A DNA stretch of 9,554 bases. It comes from Hypericibacter sp050729195 (lineage in GTDB: Bacteria > Pseudomonadota > Alphaproteobacteria > Dongiales > Dongiaceae). The stretch lies in assembly GCF_050729195.1 (NCBI RefSeq), contig NZ_JBOHKS010000320.1, forward strand, positions 1 to 9,554. Reading direction: 5' to 3'. Numbering within the stretch: position 1 is the first letter of the stretch; every line of letters begins with the position of its first letter. A program made the position numbers and the translations under genes. Below, one piece after another: positions 5,520 through 9,554 of the stretch. The notes below the pieces were generated by a model. That model was not told the DNA's origin and did no database searches. It saw only the letters and a list, made by a program, of their open reading frames with translations.

Positions 5520-5838
5520 TCGCGCGCAAGCCGCCACGGTCCCGGATCGATCACCGACGGTAACCGGTCGTTTCCGCCCGTCCGGCTCGGGGTTTACCCG
5601 GAGGAACCGCTTCCCGCCCGGTCCATTCGTCGGGCGCGGCCCCTGATTCCCCGGGGACCGTTGCTCGCTTAACCCATTATGGGCGGGTCCGTGTCATGGT
5701 TAACGGACTTTGATCCTGGGAGCCGCCGGGTCTCGGACGCGCCGGGCCCGGATCGCCTTCCAGCCAGCCTTGCCTCGGTCGCCGATGGGACGTGGTTTCC
5801 CGGATCTCGACCTGCGGTAGCGGAGAGACCGGACGTCC
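5520..5838. other. 319-bp intergenic region before the kinase gene
   Basis: No gene is supported here. It contains a weak fold-back just after the SMI1/KNR4 gene (CGACGG-TAA-CCGGTCG, 5555-5570, with one bulged base, then TTT), possibly a poor terminator. It also has a ccccgggg palindrome (5649-5656), a single GANTC site (gattc, 5645-5649) and a pair of CtrA-like half-sites (5669-5703). A short plus-strand frame from 5679 overlaps the kinase in another frame and looks spurious. Confidence 0.6.
5669..5703. promoter_or_regulatory. Possible CtrA half-sites upstream of the kinase
   Basis: TTAACCCAT on the plus strand (5669-5677) faces an exact TTAACCAT on the minus strand (5703-5696), separated by 18 bases. 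TTAACCAT is the half-site octamer described for the alphaproteobacterial cell-cycle regulator CtrA, whose full site is TTAA-N7-TTAA. In this GC-rich surrounding the two TTAA cores stand out. A GANTC site, the CcrM methylation target, lies about 20 bp upstream. No full site is present, and the pair sits 136 bp or more before the kinase start, so function is inferred only. Confidence 0.35.
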
Positions 5839-7551
5839 ATGTCGCCTGCCGACGGCCCCCAGCAGACCCCGCCTCAGGACCGGATCTGGACGCGCCCGCG
5901 CTGGGGTGCGGGCACCGTGGTTCCTGCCCTCGCCGCCATCTCCTTCGCCTCGATCCTGGCGATGGGCGTGCTGTTCGCCGTCACCACCCATAACGAGACG
6001 CTGCATCACGCCGAGAACGAATGCCAGCGCATGGTGGCGGTGGGCGCCGAGCATGTCGGCCGGATCGCCGAAGAGTCCGGCCGCTGCCTGCGGGTGATCG
6101 CGCAATGGATCGAGCGCAATCCCGACGCGCCGCTCGACTCCCCCGATCTGATCGCGCTGGCCGACGTGCTCAATATCGATCCGGGCCCGTCGCGCGCCAT
6201 CGCCGTGATCGATTCCACCGGCCAGGCCGTCCTGCTCGACAGTGCCATGGCCGGCCAGCGTTTCGACGTTTCCGACCGGCCCTATTTCACGATCGGACGC
6301 GATGGACCGGAGCAGACCGTCCTCTTTGCACCGCCCTTGCGCAATGCCGGTACCAACGAGATGACGATTGCCGCGCTCTACAAGATCAAGCGGGAGCGGC
6401 GGCTCTCGATCATCTCGACTGCCTTCTCGGTGGCGCGCGTCCAGGATGTGATGGCCTCGCTCCTGGCCGATTATCGCGGCAGCCTGCTGTTGCGCAATGG
6501 CGGCACACTGCTGGTCCAGGTGTTCCAGAACGGTGCGAGCGAAGAAGCCACGCCGGCGCCCCCGCAAGACGCGGCGCCGCCGATCTCGTCATCGGACCAG
6601 ATCGCCTGCAGCAAGCCGGTTGCCGGCACCTCGCTGCTGGTCGAAGGCCGTCTCGACCGGCGCGCCGTGCTCCATCGCTGGTACAGGATCGTCCTCTCCT
6701 CCTCGGCCTTGATGCTGGTGGTGCTGGCGCTGGTGGTGTTCCTGTCGATCGAGCTGGCCTCGTTCTATCGGCGCCTGCGATCGAGCGAGGACAGCCTGCG
6801 CGATTCGCTGGCGCACGCGAACGAGGCCAACCAGGCCAAGACGATGTTCCTCGCCAATATGAGCCATGAGCTGCGCACGCCACTCAACGCCATCATCGGC
6901 TTCTCGGAGCTGATCGAGCGCCAGGCTTTCGGGCCGATCTCCGACCGATATCGCGCCTATGTGAGCGACATCCTACAGTCGGGCCGTCATCTGCTGAGCA
7001 TCGTGAATCAGCTGCTCGACATGGCCTCGATCGAGGCCAACAAGGACCGGCTCGACCGGCGGCCGATGGATCCCAAAGGGGCGATCGAGAGCGCCGTCGC
7101 CATGATCCGCGGGACGGCGCAATCCGCCGGCGTGACGATCGAGGTCGAGACCGGCGGTCTGCCGGCACGCATGGTCTGCAACGAGCGTGCCTTCCGGCAG
7201 ATCGTGGCCAACCTGGTCTCGAACGCGGTGAAGTTCTCGCCGCAAGGGACCACCGTGCGGGTCGGGGGCCGCGCCGACGGACCCGACTTCATCATCCTGA
7301 CCGTCGCCGACCAGGGCATCGGCATGGCGCCCTCGGATCGGGCCAAGCTCTTCACCCCCTTCTGGCGCGGCGAGAACGTCTGGACCCGCCGCAGCGACGG
7401 GATCGGCCTGGGGCTCGCCCTGACCAAGCGCCTGATCGAGGGGTTGGGCGGGCGCATCGATGTGGAAAGCGAGGCCGGCAAGGGCAGCCGCTTCACTGTG
7501 CGGCTGCCGGTGAGCCCGCAAGCCGCGAGCGGAAAATCGGCCGCCGCCTGA
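5839..7551 (+). CDS. Membrane-bound sensor histidine kinase, PleC/DivJ-like DHp
   Basis: A 570-residue inner-membrane histidine kinase. TM1 lies near residues 26-50 and TM2 near 284-306. The roughly 230-residue periplasmic region between them has Cache-like features (AIAVIDSTGQAVLLDS, then SDRPYFTIG and TIAALYKIK). A short linker leads to HisKA with the phosphoacceptor His343 in MSHELRTPLNAIIGFSEL. The ATPase domain has N458/N462 in NLVSNAVKFSP, D491 in ADQGIGMA and the glycine lid GIGLGLAL (521-528). The DHp continuation FGPISDRYRAYVSDILQSGR followed by HLL resembles the PleC/DivJ/PdhS group, which acts on DivK/PleD-type receivers; that partner is inferred. The ATG at 5839 is secure: an in-frame TAG sits at 5818 with no other start between, and GGAGAG (5822-5827) precedes it. 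No response regulator is adjacent, and all catalytic boxes are intact. It ends 14 bp from the convergent ychF with no visible terminator. Confidence 0.93.
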   Translation: MSPADGPQQTPPQDRIWTRPRWGAGTVVPALAAISFASILAMGVLFAVTTHNETLHHAENECQRMVAVGAEHVGRIAEESGRCLRVIAQWIERNPDAPLDSPDLIALADVLNIDPGPSRAIAVIDSTGQAVLLDSAMAGQRFDVSDRPYFTIGRDGPEQTVLFAPPLRNAGTNEMTIAALYKIKRERRLSIISTAFSVARVQDVMASLLADYRGSLLLRNGGTLLVQVFQNGASEEATPAPPQDAAPPISSSDQIACSKPVAGTSLLVEGRLDRRAVLHRWYRIVLSSSALMLVVLALVVFLSIELASFYRRLRSSEDSLRDSLAHANEANQAKTMFLANMSHELRTPLNAIIGFSELIERQAFGPISDRYRAYVSDILQSGRHLLSIVNQLLDMASIEANKDRLDRRPMDPKGAIESAVAMIRGTAQSAGVTIEVETGGLPARMVCNERAFRQIVANLVSNAVKFSPQGTTVRVGGRADGPDFIILTVADQGIGMAPSDRAKLFTPFWRGENVWTRRSDGIGLGLALTKRLIEGLGGRIDVESEAGKGSRFTVRLPVSPQAASGKSAAA

Positions 7552-7565
7552 CGGGCGACGTCGAC

Positions 7566-8660
7566 CTAGACGTTGAATCGGAAGTGGAAGATGTCGCCGT
7601 CCTTGACGACATAGTCCTTGCCTTCCGCGCGCATCAGGCCCTTTTCCTTGGCGCCTTGCTCGCCGTTGCAGGCGACATAATCGTCATAGGCGATGGTCTC
7701 GCCGCGGATGAAGCCGCGCTCGAAATCGGTGTGGATCACGCCGGCGGCCTGGGGCGCCTTCGCGCCGCGATAGACGGTCCAGGCGCGCGCTTCCTTGGGG
7801 CCCACCGTGAAGAAGGTGAGGAGGTCGAGGAGCTTGTAGCCGGCGCGGATGACGCGGGCGAGGCCGGGCTCGGTCAAGCCGAGGCTCGTCAGGAATTCCT
7901 CTTTCTCCGCGGGCTCGAGCTGTGCCACCTCGGCTTCGATCGCGGCCGAGATCACCACGGTCTCGGCACCCACGGCCTTGGCCATCGCGGCAACCTTGGC
8001 CGAGAACGCATTGCCCTCGGCGGCGGAGCCTTCGTCGACATTGCAGACATAGAGCACCGGCTTCGAGGTCAGAAGCTGGAGCAGCTTGAAAGTGGATTCG
8101 AGCTCCTTGGGGATCTTCGCCGTGCGGGCGGGCTTGCCGGCGCGCAAGGCGACGAGAGCGGGCTCGGCCGCATCGACCAGGGCCTTCGCTTCCTTGTCGC
8201 CGCCCTTGGCCTTTTTCGCCGCACTGTCGGCGCGCTTCTCCAGGTTCTCCAGGTCGGCCAGCATCAGCTCGGTCTCGACGATCTCGGCATCGCGGATCGG
8301 ATCGACCGAGCCCTCGACGTGAGTCACTTCACCTTCGAAGCAGCGCAGCACATGCACGATCGCGTCGACCTGGCGAATATTCCCGAGGAACTGATTGCCC
8401 AGCCCTTCACCTTTGCTGGCGCCCTTCACCAGGCCGGCGATATCGACGAATTCGAGCTGGGTCGGGATGATCTTGGCCGAGCCCGCGATCTTCGCCAGCA
8501 CATCGAGGCGGGGATCGGGCACCGACACGCGGCCGACATTTGGCTCGATCGTGCAGAAGGGATAGTTCGCGGCTTCCGCGGCCTGGGTCGCGGTCAGCGC
8601 GTTGAAGAGCGTCGATTTGCCGACATTGGGCAGGCCGACGATGCCGCAGGTAAAGCCCAT
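7566..8660 (-). CDS. ychF: Ribosome-binding ATPase YchF (OLA1 family)
   Basis: A full-length, 364-residue YchF/OLA1 protein of the Obg/TRAFAC class. It binds ribosomes and hydrolyses ATP in preference to GTP, and is linked to translation and oxidative-stress responses. The P-loop GLPNVGKST is at residues 9-17, the G3 motif DIAGLVKG at 73-80, and the modified G4 motif NVDE at 207-210 replaces NKxD, the hallmark of ATP specificity. A helical, Lys/Glu-rich insert (about 135-190) is followed by the C-terminal TGS domain from about 281 (LTFFTVGPKEARAWTVYRG). The ATG at 8660 begins MGFTCGIVGL, the family N-terminus. It follows pth by 51 bp on the same strand, the usual rplY-pth-ychF arrangement of alphaproteobacteria. 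Confidence 0.97.
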   Translation of the reverse strand: MGFTCGIVGLPNVGKSTLFNALTATQAAEAANYPFCTIEPNVGRVSVPDPRLDVLAKIAGSAKIIPTQLEFVDIAGLVKGASKGEGLGNQFLGNIRQVDAIVHVLRCFEGEVTHVEGSVDPIRDAEIVETELMLADLENLEKRADSAAKKAKGGDKEAKALVDAAEPALVALRAGKPARTAKIPKELESTFKLLQLLTSKPVLYVCNVDEGSAAEGNAFSAKVAAMAKAVGAETVVISAAIEAEVAQLEPAEKEEFLTSLGLTEPGLARVIRAGYKLLDLLTFFTVGPKEARAWTVYRGAKAPQAAGVIHTDFERGFIRGETIAYDDYVACNGEQGAKEKGLMRAEGKDYVVKDGDIFHFRFNV

Positions 8661-8711
8661 GGAACTTGGATCCGTTGGTTCGAAGCGATGAATTCGTGAG
8701 GGAGAACGCGA

Positions 8712-9374
8712 TCAGTCCGCGCTGCCGTTGCCATTCTCGGTGTCGTCGGTCGGCTCGCTCTTCGCCTTCTTCTCTTTCGGCGGGCGCCGGACCGGCGGGT
8801 TCAGCGTGGTGTTGACCTTGTTCAGGAAATTGTTGGGCTCGCCTCGCGCCAGGTCGCGCAGCAGCAACGGCATGGCGTCGGCGACGGCGAAACAGAACTT
8901 CTCCACCACCGGCCGTTCCTCGGGGGAGAAATCCGACAGCACATGGCGACGCACCAGATCGGGATGGCCCGGATGGTCCACGCCCATGCGCATCCGCCAA
9001 TAGTCCGGCCCGATCGCGCCGTCGATCGAGCGCAGGCCGTTATGGCCGGCGGCACCGCCGCCGCGTTTCACCCGGATCTTGCCGAACACCAGCTCGATCT
9101 CGTCATGGATGACGACGATGTCCGCCGGTTCGATCTTGAAGAAGCCCGAGGCTGCCGCGACCGAGCGGCCGGAATCGTTCATGTAGGTGAGGGGACGCAA
9201 GGCCAGCACCCGCTCGCCCGCGATCTCGCCTTCCTGGAAGGATCCGTCGAACCGGCTCTTCGGCGCAGAGAAGCCATGGCGGTGGCTGATCGCAGCCACC
9301 GCCATGAAGCCGATATTGTGCCGGTTCGCGGCGTAAGAGGGGCCCGGATTGCCGAGCCCGACCAGCAATCGCAT
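8712..9374 (-). CDS. pth: Peptidyl-tRNA hydrolase
   Basis: A 220-residue bacterial Pth, which frees tRNA from prematurely released peptidyl-tRNA and is normally essential. The protein begins MRLLVGLGNPG. N9, the catalytic H19 (NRHNIGF), N66 (TYMNDSG), D91 (VIHDEI) and N112 (GHNGLRS) match the conserved active-site and substrate-contact residues of the family. The core ends near residue 188. The remaining tail (PPVRRPPKEKKAKSEP, then an acidic Asp/Glu/Asn stretch) is longer than in E. coli Pth but of a kind common in alphaproteobacteria, and is probably disordered. The ATG at 9374 was chosen for exact family alignment; an open frame further upstream translates to Arg-rich low complexity out of frame with rplY. 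A GGAG site (9386-9389) precedes the start. The rplY stop lies 28 bp upstream, so the genes are probably cotranscribed. Confidence 0.97.
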   Translation of the reverse strand: MRLLVGLGNPGPSYAANRHNIGFMAVAAISHRHGFSAPKSRFDGSFQEGEIAGERVLALRPLTYMNDSGRSVAAASGFFKIEPADIVVIHDEIELVFGKIRVKRGGGAAGHNGLRSIDGAIGPDYWRMRMGVDHPGHPDLVRRHVLSDFSPEERPVVEKFCFAVADAMPLLLRDLARGEPNNFLNKVNTTLNPPVRRPPKEKKAKSEPTDDTENGNGSAD

Positions 9375-9402
9375 CGGGCAGGGAACTCCGGACCCTCGGG
9401 TC

Positions 9403-9554
9403 TTATTTCTTCTTGTCGCCGCCAGCAGGCTTCGCGCCCGCTGCCGGTTTGGCACCTGCCGCCGGCTTCGCACCTGCCGCCGGAGCCGCGCCCGCCGCGG
9501 GCTTCGCACCCGCCGCCGGACCCGCCGAACCCGGAGCCGCACCTGCGGTCGCAC
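9403..9554 (-). CDS. rplY: Ribosomal protein L25 (Ctc/TL5 type), C-terminal tail, partial
   Basis: Only the last 49 residues are in the window; the gene runs off the right edge. The minus-strand frame ending in TAA at 9403-9405 reads an Ala/Gly/Pro/Lys tail built on repeats of AAGAKP and ending AGGDKKK. Such tails are typical of the long Ctc-type L25 of alphaproteobacteria, and rplY immediately upstream of pth is the standard order there. L25 binds 5S rRNA in the large ribosomal subunit; the tail lies outside the conserved 5S-binding and beta domains. The identification rests on tail composition and synteny because the core is not visible. Another Lys/Ala-rich protein remains possible but is less likely. 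Confidence 0.82.
   Translation of the reverse strand, partial: ATAGAAPGSAGPAAGAKPAAGAAPAAGAKPAAGAKPAAGAKPAGGDKKK
9430..9519 (-). repeat. Five 18-bp tandem units within the L25 tail
   Basis: Five in-frame 18-bp units (9430, 9448, 9466, 9484 and 9502 onward) each encode a version of the hexapeptide PAAGAK, one with Ala replacing Lys. Two neighbouring units (9448 and 9466) differ at only three bases. Such units can expand or contract by replication slippage without breaking the frame. Confidence 0.8.

Noticed and set aside
5555..5573. Intrinsic terminator after the SMI1/KNR4 gene.
   Set aside because: The stem is short with a bulge and only three T residues follow; too weak to list as a terminator on its own.
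5677..6567. A 296-codon minus-strand open frame antisense to the kinase N-terminus.
   Set aside because: Arg/His/Gln-rich without motifs; the plus-strand frame encodes the membrane segment and sensor of a complete kinase.
7552..7565. Bidirectional terminator between the convergent kinase and ychF genes.
   Set aside because: Only 14 bp separate the stops, and no hairpin with a T-tract is visible around them.
7584..8699. A 371-codon plus-strand open frame antisense to ychF.
   Set aside because: Low-complexity composition rich in Gly, Asp, His and Leu, fully covered by the unmistakable ychF gene.

Overview
The window is GC-rich by eye, with the strong third-position G/C bias that also opens long false reading frames antisense to real genes. 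It looks like a chromosomal segment of an alphaproteobacterium, plausibly Rhodospirillales-like. The main support is the rplY-pth-ychF order on the minus strand at the right end, plus possible CtrA-type half-sites upstream of a histidine kinase whose phosphoacceptor domain resembles the PleC/DivJ group. The genus cannot be fixed from the sequence alone. No rRNA, tRNA, CRISPR array, transposase or integrase was recognised.

Layout from left to right. Positions 24-138 hold a large inverted repeat. It is followed by a plus-strand pair: a glyoxalase-like VOC protein (173-1024) and a 60-residue protein of unknown function (1045-1227). A repeat-like element bounded by short inverted ends (1246-1350) separates these from a convergent, translationally coupled pair (3063 down to 1400) encoding the large and small subunits of a split aconitase X dehydratase. 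A second, longer C/G-rich composite repeat (3151-3329) lies upstream of aconitase X and is related to the first repeat. A clear intrinsic terminator (3341-3375) then ends a minus-strand beta-class glutathione transferase gene (3414-4019).

Divergent from the transferase is a plus-strand cluster of three small genes. Two (4222-4566 and 4622-5041) are diverged paralogues of one another and resemble the DUF7674 type; the third (5052-5519) is a SMI1/KNR4 (SUKH) protein. SUKH proteins are common immunity proteins of polymorphic-toxin systems, so the trio may be an orphan immunity cluster; no toxin gene is visible in the window. After a 319-bp gap comes a membrane-bound sensor histidine kinase (5839-7551) with no response regulator beside it.

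The right end is housekeeping: ychF (ribosome-binding ATPase), pth (peptidyl-tRNA hydrolase) and the Ala/Pro/Lys-rich C-terminal tail of rplY (ribosomal protein L25), co-directional on the minus strand and all tied to translation. The parts most worth following up are the immunity-like trio, the composite repeat family, the orphan split aconitase X, and the possible cell-cycle control of the kinase.
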